From Paenibacillus sambharensis (lineage in GTDB: Bacteria > Bacillota > Bacilli > Paenibacillales > Paenibacillaceae), in NCBI RefSeq assembly GCF_003233845.1, contig NZ_QKRB01000044.1, positions 248,001-312,000 of the forward strand: a stretch of DNA of 64,000 nucleotides. Reading direction: 5' to 3'. Shown here piece after piece: positions 16,005 to 25,543 of this stretch. A program made the translations under genes and the position numbers. Position 1 is the stretch's first letter. Every line of letters begins with the position of its first letter. The notes beneath the pieces are model-generated. The model was not told the origin of the DNA, ran no database searches, and worked only from the letters and a program-made list of their open reading frames with translations.

Positions 16005-17408
16005 GTGGAAGCAGTGGATTTGGCAAGGTGGCAGTTTGGAATAACAACGGTGTATCATTTTTTATTCGTGCCTTTATCGATTGGCTTGGCGTATTTGATC
16101 GCCTTTATGCAGACCATGTATGTCGTCAAGAATGATGAGAAGTACAAGCAGATGACCAAGTTTTGGGGCAAAATCTTTCTGCTCAACTTTGCGGTAGGTG
16201 TCGTAACGGGAATTATGCAGGAGTTCCAGTTCGGTATGAACTGGGCGGATTACTCCCGTTTTGTGGGCGCCGTGTTCGGCGGGCCGCTCGCGGTCGAAGC
16301 GCTGGTCTCCTTTTTCCTGGAGTCGACGTTCCTCGGCATCTGGATATTCGGATGGGACAGGCTGCCGAAGAAGGTCCATCTGGCCTCGATCTGGATTGTC
16401 GCCATTGCGGCTACATTGTCTGCTCTATGGATATTGAGCGCCAACTCGTTTATGCAGGAGCCGGTAGGCTTTGAGATTGTGAACGGCAGGGCAGAGATGA
16501 CGGATTTCTTCGCGCTGCTCGGCAACCCGCAGCTGTGGGTGGAGTTTCCGCATGTTATCTTTGGCGCCTTGGCAACGGGCGGGCTGTTCATTACAGGCAT
16601 TAGCGCATTCAAGATTCTCCGCAATCATCAGAAGGACGTCTTCAAGGCTTCCTTCAATATTGGGATCATCGTGGCGCTGGTGGCCAGCTTCATGACAGCT
16701 GTAGCGGGTCACAGCCAGGCGCAGCACTTGATGACCTCGCAGCCGATGAAGATGGCGGCCTCGGAAGGCCTGTGGGAAACGACAGGCGAGAGCGCCCCGT
16801 GGACGGTATTTGCGGTTATCGATCCGGAGACGAAGGAGAACAAGTATCAGCTGGAAATTCCTTATGCGCTGAGCATCCTTTCCTATAATAAGCTGACGGG
16901 CAGTGTGCCGGGCATGAATGAACTTCAGGCGGAGTACGAGGCGAAGTATGGGCCGGGGGATTACATCCCGCCAGTCCGCACGACCTTCTGGAGCTTCCGT
17001 ATTATGATCGCCGCAGGCATGCTGATGATTCTGCTGAGCGCTTTCGGCACCTATGCGGTCATTCGCGGGCGTCTGGAGCGTTACCGGAGATATCTGAAGT
17101 GGATGATTCCAGCCATATCGCTCCCGTTTATCGCCAACTCGGCGGGTTGGATCATGACGGAGGTCGGCCGCCAGCCGTGGATCGTATTCGGGCTGCAGAA
17201 GACGGCGGACGGCGTATCGCCGCTGGTGTCCAGCGGCATGGTGGCTACGACTCTGATCGGATTTACGGTTGTATACGGCGCACTGGCTGCCGTCTTCATT
17301 TACCTGGTCGTCCACTTCGTCCGCCAGGGTGTCGAGGAAGAGGTTCATGTGCCCCAGGTGCAGGAGGAAGTGCTGCCTGTTCTGGACAATACCGTTACAC
17401 CGGTATAG
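16005..17408 (+). CDS. cydA: Cytochrome bd ubiquinol oxidase subunit I
   Basis: 467 residues, close to B. subtilis CydA. His18 (WQFGITTVYHFLF) is the axial ligand near the N-terminus; GHSQAQHLMTSQPMKMAASEG contains further conserved heme and quinone-site residues, and the quinol loop is of the short type. It oxidises menaquinol and reduces oxygen with high affinity without pumping protons. The GTG at 16005 has AAGGAGG 8 nt upstream; an ATG at 15975 is excluded because it lies in the promoter. It is the first gene of cydA-cydB-cydDC. Confidence 0.96.
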   Translation: MEAVDLARWQFGITTVYHFLFVPLSIGLAYLIAFMQTMYVVKNDEKYKQMTKFWGKIFLLNFAVGVVTGIMQEFQFGMNWADYSRFVGAVFGGPLAVEALVSFFLESTFLGIWIFGWDRLPKKVHLASIWIVAIAATLSALWILSANSFMQEPVGFEIVNGRAEMTDFFALLGNPQLWVEFPHVIFGALATGGLFITGISAFKILRNHQKDVFKASFNIGIIVALVASFMTAVAGHSQAQHLMTSQPMKMAASEGLWETTGESAPWTVFAVIDPETKENKYQLEIPYALSILSYNKLTGSVPGMNELQAEYEAKYGPGDYIPPVRTTFWSFRIMIAAGMLMILLSAFGTYAVIRGRLERYRRYLKWMIPAISLPFIANSAGWIMTEVGRQPWIVFGLQKTADGVSPLVSSGMVATTLIGFTVVYGALAAVFIYLVVHFVRQGVEEEVHVPQVQEEVLPVLDNTVTPV

Positions 17409-17461
17409 GCAGGCGTGGCAGTCAGGACCGCTAGAAGCAAGAGTTAATGGCAGGTCGATAA

Positions 17462-18496
17462 ATGGAAAGCGAGGCGACGGGCCCCATGCTGGAAACGTTG
17501 TGGTTTATTCTGATAACTGTATTATTTGTAGGATTCTTCTTCCTCGAGGGCTTTGATTTCGGGGTCGGCATGCTGGCCCCGTTCCTTGGCAAGACCGATA
17601 CGGAGCGGCGAGTCGTCATCAACACGATTGGTCCGTTCTGGGATGGCAATGAAGTTTGGCTGATTACGGCCGGCGGCGCGATGTTTGCTGCTTTTCCCGG
17701 CTGGTATGCAACGCTGTTCAGCGGGTTTTATATGGCACTCTTCCTGATGCTGCTGGCGCTGATCGGCCGCGGGGTGGCATTTGAATTCCGCAGCAAGCTC
17801 GAAAGCAGGAGCTGGCGGCAGACATGGGACTGGATCATCTTCTTCGGCAGCCTGCTGCCGCCTCTCTTGTGGGGTGTGGCGCTGGCCAATCTGATGCGGG
17901 GTGTGCCGATTGATGCCAGCACCAATTACGTCGGCTCCTTCTGGGATCTGATCTCGCTATACTCAGTTGCCGGCGGCATCAGTATCGTGCTGCTGTTCCT
18001 GCTGCATGGCGCACTCTTCCTGTCGCTTAAGACGACCGGCGTGCTGCGCGACCGGGCCAGAAACTTTGCCCGGCGGATCGGGGCGTTGACGACCGTGGTC
18101 ATGCTGCTGTTTGTCATCCTTAGCTATTTTGAGACCGATATGTTTACCGCAAGGGGCATCAATCCGGGCATGGTGCCGCTGCTGGCTGGCATGGCACTGG
18201 TATCCGTGTACTTCTTCCTGAAGGCAGGCAAGGACGGCTGGAGCTTCGTAATGACAGGTATTACGATTGCCCTGTCGACGGTGACGGTCTTCATGTGCCT
18301 GTATCCGCGGGTGATGATTTCGTCCCTGAATCCGGACTGGACGCTGACAATCTATAACACATCATCGAACCCGTATACGCTGAAGGTGATGACGATCGTG
18401 GCTTTGACAACCGTGCCGCTCGTTGTGGCCTACCAGGCATGGAACTATTGGATCTTCCGCAAGCGGGTCAGCGCGGACGATCATCTGGACTACTGA
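17462..18496 (+). CDS. cydB: Cytochrome bd ubiquinol oxidase subunit II
   Basis: 344 residues with about eight membrane helices. LWFILITVLFVGFFFLEGFDFGVGML at the start and GPFWDGNEVWLITAGGAMFAAFP near residue 60 are classic CydB motifs. The first ATG is at 17462, but a start at 17486 (MLETLWFIL) would match known CydB N-termini better; neither has an ideal ribosome binding site. It pairs with CydA 54 nt upstream. The stop codon is one base from the cydDC start, so translation is probably coupled. Confidence 0.95.
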   Translation: MESEATGPMLETLWFILITVLFVGFFFLEGFDFGVGMLAPFLGKTDTERRVVINTIGPFWDGNEVWLITAGGAMFAAFPGWYATLFSGFYMALFLMLLALIGRGVAFEFRSKLESRSWRQTWDWIIFFGSLLPPLLWGVALANLMRGVPIDASTNYVGSFWDLISLYSVAGGISIVLLFLLHGALFLSLKTTGVLRDRARNFARRIGALTTVVMLLFVILSYFETDMFTARGINPGMVPLLAGMALVSVYFFLKAGKDGWSFVMTGITIALSTVTVFMCLYPRVMISSLNPDWTLTIYNTSSNPYTLKVMTIVALTTVPLVVAYQAWNYWIFRKRVSADDHLDY

Positions 18497-18497
18497 T

Positions 18498-21400
18498 ATG
18501 ATGAAGAAATTATTCGAGCGGGTGCCGGGCACCCGCAAGCTGTTCGCGGTCAGTGTCCTCCTTGGCACGCTCGGGGGCATGCTGATTATTCTGGAAGCGG
18601 CCTGGCTGGCGCGGATCGCCGACCGGGTTTTCTTGGGCGGTCTCAAGCTGGGGCCGCTTCTCCCGGTTTTTGGGGTGCTGCTGCTGTGGATCGGGCTTCG
18701 CTTCGTCGTGCATACTGCCGGCGAATATGCCGCATCTCAGATGGCTCTGCGAATCAAGCGGGATTTGCGAAGCCGCCTTTTGCGGAAGCTGACTGAGCTT
18801 GGCCCAGCCTACGTGAAGGGAGAACGCAGCGGCGAACTGGCGGGGACGGTCTACGAAGGTGTGGAGCAGCTGGAGAATTATCTGGCCAAATATTTGCCGC
18901 AGATGGCGCTTTCCATGCTGATCCCGGCTGCTGTCTTCTGCGTGGTGGCAGGCCTTGACTGGTTCTCGGCTGTTGTTCTCGCGGTTACGCTGCCGCTGCT
19001 GGTATTGTTCATGATCCTGGTTGGTATGACCGCGAAGGCCAAGGCGGGCAAGCAGTTTGCGGTGCTCAGCAGGCTGGGCGGACACTTCATGGACGTGCTG
19101 CGCGGGCTTCCGACCTTGAAGCTGTTCAACCGCAGCAGGGCCCAGATTGATATTATCTCGCGAATCAGCGAGGATTACCGCAAGACGACGATGGGGACGC
19201 TGCGGCTGGCCTTCCTGTCCGCTTTCGTCATGGAGCTGTTCGCCACGCTGAGCACGGCCATTGTTGCCGTGTTTCTTGGTCTCCGGCTGATCGAAGGGCA
19301 GATTGGCTTCGAGTGGGCTTTCCTAGTGCTGCTGTTAACTCCCGAATACTACTCGCCGATCCGTGCGCTCGGCACCCAATTTCATGCCAGTACGAATGGC
19401 ATGGCGGCTGCGGGCCGTATTCTGGATATTCTGGAGATGGAACCGGGGACATGGACCGAGCATGAGGGGGCAGAGAAGCTCCCGGTCTGTGCCTTCGGCT
19501 ACCGGATCGAGTTTGATAACGTGGGCTATACGTATCCCGGTAGCAAGCAGCCGGCGCTGGCGGGTCTGACCTTCACGATCGAGCCGGAAGAACGGATGGC
19601 CGTCATTGGTCCTACAGGTGCAGGCAAGAGTACGCTGCTGGACCTTCTGCAGGGCTTCATCCGTCCATCCGAAGGCACAATCCGGGTGAATGGCCGTGAT
19701 ATTGGAGAGTTATCCATCGGCTGGTGGCGGGAGCAGCTGTCCGTTGTTGCGCAGAATGCCCGGCTGTATCACGGGACGGTACGCGACAACCTGCTGCTCG
19801 GTGCGCCGCACGCTTCACCCCGCGAGATAGAAGCTGCTGTTGCTGCGGCAAAGGCGGAGTTTGTTTACAGGCTGCCTGATGGGCTCGATACTAGATTGGG
19901 AGAAATGGTGCGGCTGTCAGGCGGACAGGCACAGCGGATTGCGATAGCCCGGGCGCTGCTTGCCGATGCGCCAGTGCTGCTGCTGGATGAGCCGACAGCA
20001 GGGCTTGACCTGCGGCATGAAGCGGCTGTGCGCGATGCGCTGAACGCACTGCTGAAGGGCCGGACCTCCATCATGGTGGCGCACCGGCTGGATACGGTCC
20101 GGAAGGCGGACCGGATTCTGGTCCTAAACGGAGGCCGGATCGCGGAATCCGGGGCACCAGCTGAGCTGCTTGCAGCAGATGGATTGTATGCCGCCATGCT
20201 GAAGGCTGGACAGCTGGGGGAAGAGCAGGAGACTGGACTTCGGCATGAATCGTCTGCAGACGAACAGCCGGGGAAGGAAGAGCAGCTGTCCGCCGCTGCT
20301 GCTGCAAGCGAAACTGTAGATCAGGAGAGCCCCCGTCCTTCGCAGCCTGCTGGCATAAATTCAGGCTCTCCTGCCGGTTCCCGTCGCTCCTCAGAAGGTT
20401 GGCAGACGCTTGCACGCATGCTGCAGTTTGTCCGGCCTTACAGAGGACGGACGGCACTTGCGGCCCTGCTCGGCTTTGCAACTATTGCGGCCAATGTCGG
20501 GCTGATGGGAACGTCGGGCTACCTGATTGCCAAGGCGGCGCTTCGCCCGGAGACGGTCCTGCTGCTCTGGATTCCGATCGTGGGCGTCCGCTTCTTCGGC
20601 ATTGCGCGCGGCGTGCTCCGCTACTTGGAGCGGCTGGTGGCTCATGATCTGACCTTTCGGATCCTGCACCGTGTCCGGGTCTGGCTGTACCGGTCACTGG
20701 AACCGGAGGGGGTCCGGCTGCTGGAAAGCAGGCGAAGCGGCGATATTCTCGGCGCACTGATCAGTGATGTGGAGCAGCTGCAAAACCTTTACCTGCGCGT
20801 TCTGGCGCCGCCGCTGGTTGCGCTGCTGACCTTGATTCTTGGCTTTGGCATAATGGCCTGGCATGCGCCGGGACTGGGTGTCATTCTCGCCATCTCGATG
20901 CTTCTGACCGGCACACTGGTGCCATGGCTAAGCCATCGTCTGGCGCGCTCATACGGAGAGGGTATGGTGCGGACCCGGGCGGCGCTTTATACCGAAACGG
21001 CGGAGCTGATGAACGGCCTGGCCGACTTTACGATATTCGGCCGCAACGGCCAGCGCCTGGACGTGATCGAGAGCATCCAGGAGGAGGCGGATCAGTACCA
21101 GAGAGGCCATAACAGGCTGGGTGCCTGTACAAGCGGAGGTATGCTCGCTGCGGCCCATCTGACAATGTGGCTGATTCTGCTGTACGCTGTTCATCTTGTG
21201 GGCATCGGTACGCTGCCGGGCATCGCTATCCCGGCGCTTGCCATGATGGCGCTGGCTTGCTTCGAAGCGGTTACGCCGCTGCCAGCAGCCTTCCAGCAGC
21301 TCGGCCAAACGATGTCATCGGCAAGCAGGCTGTTCGCTGTCGCTGACGAATGCGGCGCGGCTTCGGGCTTAGCTTCTGAACCTTTGGAACCGGCCGTACC

Positions 21401-22244
21401 TGCGGAACTTGCGAAACGTGTGGAACCTGCGGCAGCCGTATCCGCCCCGGAAGCATCACGGTCCATTGAAGCGGGGTGGCAGGCAGACATTCGCGGGCTT
21501 TCCTTCCGCTACCGTCCGGAGGAGCCTTATGCGCTTCGTGATATCACGTTCAGCCTGAAGAAGGGCAGACGAACGGCCGTTGTGGGCGAGAGCGGGGCGG
21601 GCAAGAGCACCCTGCTGCAGGTGCTGCTTCGCCTTCGCCCTTACGAAGAGGGCTCTGTCAGGCTTGGCGAAGCCGAGCTGCGGGAAGTGCCCGAGGAGCT
21701 GGTGCGCGCCCAATTTGCCGTTGTGTCCCAGCGGGTGCAGCTGTTCAACACAACGGTAGGCGCGAACCTGCGGCTCGGCAGGCAGGATGCGAGCGACAGC
21801 GAGCTTGTGGAGGCGGCACGCCGGGCCATGGTTCATGACACGATCGCTGCTCTGCCGGGCGGTTATCGCACTGTGATTGGAGAGCAGGGCGCAAGGCTCT
21901 CCGGCGGTGAAAGGCAGCGTCTTGCGCTCGCACGCGCCTTGTTGAAGGATGCCCCCGCAGTGCTGTTCGATGAGCCGTCCGAGGGGCTTGATCCTATCAC
22001 GGAACAGGCCTTGTTCCGCAATATGGATGGTATGCTGCGCGACAAGGCATTGCTGTGGATCACTCACCGGCTGTCAGGTCTGGAAAGAATGGACGAGATC
22101 ATCGTGCTCCAGGGCGGCCGGATCTGTGAACGGGGTACGCACAGCGAACTTCTGCAGCGCAGGGGCTGTTATTATCAGCTGTGGAAGCTCGAACGCGAGC
22201 AGGACTGGCAGCGTGTGCTGGATCAGTATGGAAGCGGAGCCTGA
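18498..22244 (+). CDS. cydDC: Fused CydD-CydC heme/thiol ABC exporter
   Basis: One chain of about 1249 residues holds two full ABC half-transporters in order: six membrane helices (about 15-315), ATPase with Walker A GPTGAGKST at 371 and LSGGQ at 473, a charged Glu/Ser/Pro-rich linker (about 580-640), six more helices, then ATPase with Walker A GESGAGKST at 1030 and LSGGE at 1134. The two halves are different and correspond to CydD and CydC, which form a heterodimer needed for cytochrome bd assembly. Most Bacilli and E. coli encode them separately. No frame break is seen at the junction, so the fusion is real. Confidence 0.95.
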   Translation: MMKKLFERVPGTRKLFAVSVLLGTLGGMLIILEAAWLARIADRVFLGGLKLGPLLPVFGVLLLWIGLRFVVHTAGEYAASQMALRIKRDLRSRLLRKLTELGPAYVKGERSGELAGTVYEGVEQLENYLAKYLPQMALSMLIPAAVFCVVAGLDWFSAVVLAVTLPLLVLFMILVGMTAKAKAGKQFAVLSRLGGHFMDVLRGLPTLKLFNRSRAQIDIISRISEDYRKTTMGTLRLAFLSAFVMELFATLSTAIVAVFLGLRLIEGQIGFEWAFLVLLLTPEYYSPIRALGTQFHASTNGMAAAGRILDILEMEPGTWTEHEGAEKLPVCAFGYRIEFDNVGYTYPGSKQPALAGLTFTIEPEERMAVIGPTGAGKSTLLDLLQGFIRPSEGTIRVNGRDIGELSIGWWREQLSVVAQNARLYHGTVRDNLLLGAPHASPREIEAAVAAAKAEFVYRLPDGLDTRLGEMVRLSGGQAQRIAIARALLADAPVLLLDEPTAGLDLRHEAAVRDALNALLKGRTSIMVAHRLDTVRKADRILVLNGGRIAESGAPAELLAADGLYAAMLKAGQLGEEQETGLRHESSADEQPGKEEQLSAAAAASETVDQESPRPSQPAGINSGSPAGSRRSSEGWQTLARMLQFVRPYRGRTALAALLGFATIAANVGLMGTSGYLIAKAALRPETVLLLWIPIVGVRFFGIARGVLRYLERLVAHDLTFRILHRVRVWLYRSLEPEGVRLLESRRSGDILGALISDVEQLQNLYLRVLAPPLVALLTLILGFGIMAWHAPGLGVILAISMLLTGTLVPWLSHRLARSYGEGMVRTRAALYTETAELMNGLADFTIFGRNGQRLDVIESIQEEADQYQRGHNRLGACTSGGMLAAAHLTMWLILLYAVHLVGIGTLPGIAIPALAMMALACFEAVTPLPAAFQQLGQTMSSASRLFAVADECGAASGLASEPLEPAVPAELAKRVEPAAAVSAPEASRSIEAGWQADIRGLSFRYRPEEPYALRDITFSLKKGRRTAVVGESGAGKSTLLQVLLRLRPYEEGSVRLGEAELREVPEELVRAQFAVVSQRVQLFNTTVGANLRLGRQDASDSELVEAARRAMVHDTIAALPGGYRTVIGEQGARLSGGERQRLALARALLKDAPAVLFDEPSEGLDPITEQALFRNMDGMLRDKALLWITHRLSGLERMDEIIVLQGGRICERGTHSELLQRRGCYYQLWKLEREQDWQRVLDQYGSGA

Positions 22245-22320
22245 GTGACACGAAGTGCATCATTTAATAATTGACTTATGCCTTGCCAAGCAATGGCTTC
22301 ACTATTATATGAACTGAAGC

Positions 22321-22360
22321 GGGGGCGTCCCTAAGTCGTTATGACTTATGGGATAGCCCC
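22321..22360. repeat. Dispersed palindromic repeat, copy 1
   Basis: A 40-nt imperfect hairpin with arms GGGGC, TCCC, AAGTC and GACTT, GGGA, GCCCC. The 20 bases TCCCTAAGTCGTTATGACTT (22328-22347) recur exactly, in reverse, at 48958-48977. It lies between cydDC and hpaB, where it may also end transcription. Confidence 0.7.
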
Positions 22361-22444
22361 TATTACATTCCCTGGTTGTTCCCGATTCTTGCCGGATAAG
22401 CACCGTTCGCTGCTGTCCTCCATAAAATATATGGGGGTGATCGC

Positions 22445-23920
22445 ATGCCGATCAAGAACGGAGCGGACTATATAAGGCGGATCAACGGCCTTCGGCCGAA
22501 CATACAAATTAACGGAGCTCCCGTGAATGGACCGGTCGCCGAGCACCCGGCGTTCAAGGGCGTGGTCCGGACACAGGCTGCACTTTACGATTATCAGTGT
22601 CATCCAGATAACTGTGAGCGCATGACCTTCCGCTCTCCTGCTGGCGGTGAATCTGTAGGCATATCCTTTCTCACGCCACGGACGAAGGACGACCTCATCA
22701 GGCGCCGGTCCATGGTTCAGGAGTGGGCCTCCATCCATCACGGGTTTATGGGCAGGTCCCCGGACTATATGAATACTGTCATAATGGTTATGAACGCAGC
22801 TGCGGACCGGCTGGGTGAATCCAATCCGCTGTTCGCGGAGAACATCAGGCGTTATTATACTTATTGCATGGAACGCGATATTACGCTTACTCATACCTTT
22901 ATTAGGCCCCAGACGAACAGGGCAAGCTCCTCCACGGATTCAGCTGAGTTTGGTGATTTGGCCCGAATCGTCCGCTGGACTGAGGATGGCATTGTGGTAA
23001 GCGGCGGAACGATTGTCGCCACACAGGGAGGGATTACCGATGAAATTCTGGTGTTCCCGGGGCCGTGCCCGAAGCATTCATCTCCGGACCGCAATCCCTA
23101 TGCCTTCGCGTTCGCAATACCGGCTGATACGAAGGGCTTGTCGTTCCTCTGCCGGGAGTCCTATACCAAGAACGGCATGTCTGCCGCTGATTACCCGCTC
23201 ACAGCACAGTTTGAGGAGCCGGATGCAATCGTCGTGATGGAGGATGTGCTGGTTCCCTGGGAGAGGGTTTTCCTCGCCGGCGATACCAGTCTTGCGAACT
23301 CCTTCTTCTATGAGAGCAACTTTTACACGCATCTGGGTCATCAGGTTGTCGCCAGACAGATCGTAAAGACCGAATTTTTCCTTGGCACCATTCAGCTTCT
23401 GATTGACACACTTAACATCGGGGAGTATCTGCATATTCAGGATAAGCTCTCTGAGGTGATTGTATCACTGGAGGTCATGAACGCGCTGCTCACAGCTGCT
23501 GAGGAGCGAGCGGAGCTGGATGAGTGGGGCACCATGATGCCGGATCAGACGGCGATCCATACGGCCATGACGTATTTTCCAAGAGTTTATCCGCGGTTTG
23601 CAGAGATTATCCAGTTAATTGGTGCGAGCGGACTTGTCATGACGCCAACGGAGACGGATTTTGCCGGGCCTCCTCACAATCATCTGAATGCCTATCTTGG
23701 AACGGAACTTCATACCGGCATGGAACGGGTGAAGCTGTTTCGGCTGGCGTGGGATATGTCGATGAGCAGCTTTGGCGCGCGGCAGGTATTGTACGAACGG
23801 TTTTTCTTCGGGGACCCGGCACGGGCGGGAAAGCGCCTCTCGGCTGAATATGACCGGCTCTATGCAATTTCAGCAGTGAACAGGTTTCTGGAGCGGATTC
23901 CGGGTCAAGGCTCGCCATAA
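22445..23920 (+). CDS. hpaB: 4-hydroxyphenylacetate 3-monooxygenase-type flavin oxygenase
   Basis: 491 residues, full length for the HpaB/YoaI family with an acyl-CoA dehydrogenase-like fold. Motifs include SPAGGESVGISFLTP, HGFMGRSPDYMNTVIMVMN, the RPQTNRASS segment, and VLVPWERVFLAGD in the middle domain. These enzymes use free FADH2 to hydroxylate a phenol ortho to an existing OH and need a separate flavin reductase (HpaC). No reductase lies next to it. The start has GGGGGTGATCGC just upstream. It is a single-gene unit; substrate could be 4-hydroxyphenylacetate, a chlorophenol or tyrosine-like compound. Confidence 0.9.
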   Translation: MPIKNGADYIRRINGLRPNIQINGAPVNGPVAEHPAFKGVVRTQAALYDYQCHPDNCERMTFRSPAGGESVGISFLTPRTKDDLIRRRSMVQEWASIHHGFMGRSPDYMNTVIMVMNAAADRLGESNPLFAENIRRYYTYCMERDITLTHTFIRPQTNRASSSTDSAEFGDLARIVRWTEDGIVVSGGTIVATQGGITDEILVFPGPCPKHSSPDRNPYAFAFAIPADTKGLSFLCRESYTKNGMSAADYPLTAQFEEPDAIVVMEDVLVPWERVFLAGDTSLANSFFYESNFYTHLGHQVVARQIVKTEFFLGTIQLLIDTLNIGEYLHIQDKLSEVIVSLEVMNALLTAAEERAELDEWGTMMPDQTAIHTAMTYFPRVYPRFAEIIQLIGASGLVMTPTETDFAGPPHNHLNAYLGTELHTGMERVKLFRLAWDMSMSSFGARQVLYERFFFGDPARAGKRLSAEYDRLYAISAVNRFLERIPGQGSP

Positions 23921-24115
23921 CAAACGGGGCGGGTCTTTCTTTTTGCTTATCAGGAAGCTGCCTGCGTTCTGGTCTATAATCCTTGCCGGGGGAAGAAGCC
24001 GTCCTGGTGGACATGTTATGACACAAAAGTTGGCCTGAAGCTGCAAAATAAAGAGGATTCGGGAGAAAAATGTGGAATTGGTGAGAAGGAATAAATACAA
24101 GTAATCGAGGTTTCT

Positions 24116-25447
24116 ATGACGAGCAGAGCAAGAGGAAGAGCAAGAGCGATTTCGTTGACGGATCATATGGATGTGTCCGAAGGGGCGCATATTTTATATT
24201 TCTACAGCTCGGATGAAGGTTATATGGATAATGCGTTTGCATTTGTCCGCGCCGGGTTGGAGCAGAATCAACAGATATTGCTGCTGGACAGTGAAGAGAA
24301 TTATGAGCTAATCTGTAAAATGCTTGCCGGCTCTGGATTGGAGCAGGCAGTTAGCCGGATTCACTTTATTGCTCATGAGTGGTTCTATAGGTGCGAAAGC
24401 CTGGGAGAAGGTCTCTATAGGGACGAGCTTGGCAAACTGGCGCGGACGATGCAGGCAGGCGGGCAGCCAGTCCGGTCATGGGGGCATGTCTATTGGGTGG
24501 ACAATAGCGAAGCGATCTTCTCGGTGCTGCAGGAATACGAGCGGTACTGCGACGACCTGTTCAGTGATATGGGGTTGTTTGGCGTATGTGTTTATGATGG
24601 CCGCAAGGTGCCTGCTGCGGTGCAGAATGAGCTGCTTAAGTCCCATGAGTACTTCATGACCGATACCTCGCTGACACCTTCCATGCTGTATGACAAGAAG
24701 GAGCAGGGCGTGCTGTTCCCATCGCTGGCCGTTCAGGCCCAGATGCAGTCAGAGGTGGATCTGTATAAGCAGAAGCTGGACTTCGTGCACGTGGTTTCCC
24801 ATGAGGTACGCAATCCGCTTACTGTCATCAAGGCCTATGCGAGGATGCTGATGGAACAGGAGAAGGACGGCGCCAGCCGGTATAAGCTGCAGTCGATTAC
24901 AGATTATGCGGATGTTATTGATAATGAAATGGCTCACATTATTAATACGGAGCAGATGCTGTCTACGGAATCCCTGTGGGAGAAGACATGGATCAAAGTC
25001 CTGCCGGTGCTGGAGGAAGTAAATGCCATAATGGAGACAAAAGCACGGACGCAGGCGATTGGCTTCGACAGCTGTCTGGAGCTTGAGGGAGAGCAGATTT
25101 ACGGCAATGTGATCGGCCTGAAGTTAATTGTCTCCAATCTGCTGAGCAATGCGATCAAGTATAGTCATGAAGGCGGACGTATTCGTATCGAGGCATTTGC
25201 AGAGGATGGCGAATTGGTGGTGGCGATCCGGGATGAGGGGATCGGAATGAGTGAGGAGCAGGTCAGGAAGCTGTTCCGCAAGTACGAGAAGATGAATGTA
25301 GAGCGCAGCGGACAGGGGATTGGCTTGTTCATGGTCAAGAAGCTGCTCGATCACTTCGGCGGCCGAATAGAGGTTAACAGCAGGCTGCATACGGGTACCC
25401 TGATGAAGGTAACCCTGCCCTTGTCCGAAGGGGATAGTACTGACTAG
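24116..25447 (+). CDS. MEDS-domain sensor histidine kinase
   Basis: 443 residues, soluble. An N-terminal MEDS domain (about 20-185; HILYFYSSDEGYMDNAFAFV, GHVYWVDNSEAIFSVLQEYE) resembles the DcmR sensory domain and a degenerate RecA-like fold. It is followed by HisKA with His229 (VVSHEVRNPLTVIKAYARML) and an HATPase domain (SNLLSNAIKYSHEG, DEGIGMSEEQVRKLF, GIGLFMVKKLLDHFGG). In other bacteria MEDS domains occur with sigma-factor or redox/C1 regulation. There is no response regulator beside it, so its partner lies elsewhere. GAGG is 7 nt before the ATG. Confidence 0.92.
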   Translation: MTSRARGRARAISLTDHMDVSEGAHILYFYSSDEGYMDNAFAFVRAGLEQNQQILLLDSEENYELICKMLAGSGLEQAVSRIHFIAHEWFYRCESLGEGLYRDELGKLARTMQAGGQPVRSWGHVYWVDNSEAIFSVLQEYERYCDDLFSDMGLFGVCVYDGRKVPAAVQNELLKSHEYFMTDTSLTPSMLYDKKEQGVLFPSLAVQAQMQSEVDLYKQKLDFVHVVSHEVRNPLTVIKAYARMLMEQEKDGASRYKLQSITDYADVIDNEMAHIINTEQMLSTESLWEKTWIKVLPVLEEVNAIMETKARTQAIGFDSCLELEGEQIYGNVIGLKLIVSNLLSNAIKYSHEGGRIRIEAFAEDGELVVAIRDEGIGMSEEQVRKLFRKYEKMNVERSGQGIGLFMVKKLLDHFGGRIEVNSRLHTGTLMKVTLPLSEGDSTD

Positions 25448-25463
25448 TTAAGCAAGCTCTGAA

Positions 25464-25511
25464 CATACAGCAGCCACCCCGGGCTTTCGGCCCCGGGGTG
25501 GCTGCTGTATG
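25464..25511. terminator. Very strong bidirectional hairpin
   Basis: A perfect 20-bp stem (25464-25483 with 25492-25511; CATACAGCAGCCACCCC at the 5' side) closed by an 8-nt loop. It separates the convergent kinase gene and the secreted-protein gene. The U tract is weak, so it may act mainly as an mRNA 3' stabiliser. Confidence 0.75.
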
Positions 25512-25543
25512 TCCGGCTGCTTCCTGCGGCCGGCTGTGTGATA

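Noticed and set aside
16425-17348. Antisense frames of 250-300 codons opposite cydA, the 5 kb arabinanase gene, the siderophore genes and the pectin enzyme gene
   Set aside because: They lie opposite well-supported genes in GC-rich DNA with strong third-position bias, have no ribosome binding sites and no recognisable domains.
22321-22360. Insertion-sequence ends at the palindromic repeats
   Set aside because: No transposase frame lies between or beside the two copies, they are 26 kb apart with ordinary genes between them, and no target-site duplication is visible.
22445-23920. HpaB as the source of the siderophore catechol
   Set aside because: AsbF in the operon makes 3,4-dihydroxybenzoate directly from 3-dehydroshikimate with all active-site residues in place, so no phenol hydroxylase is needed.
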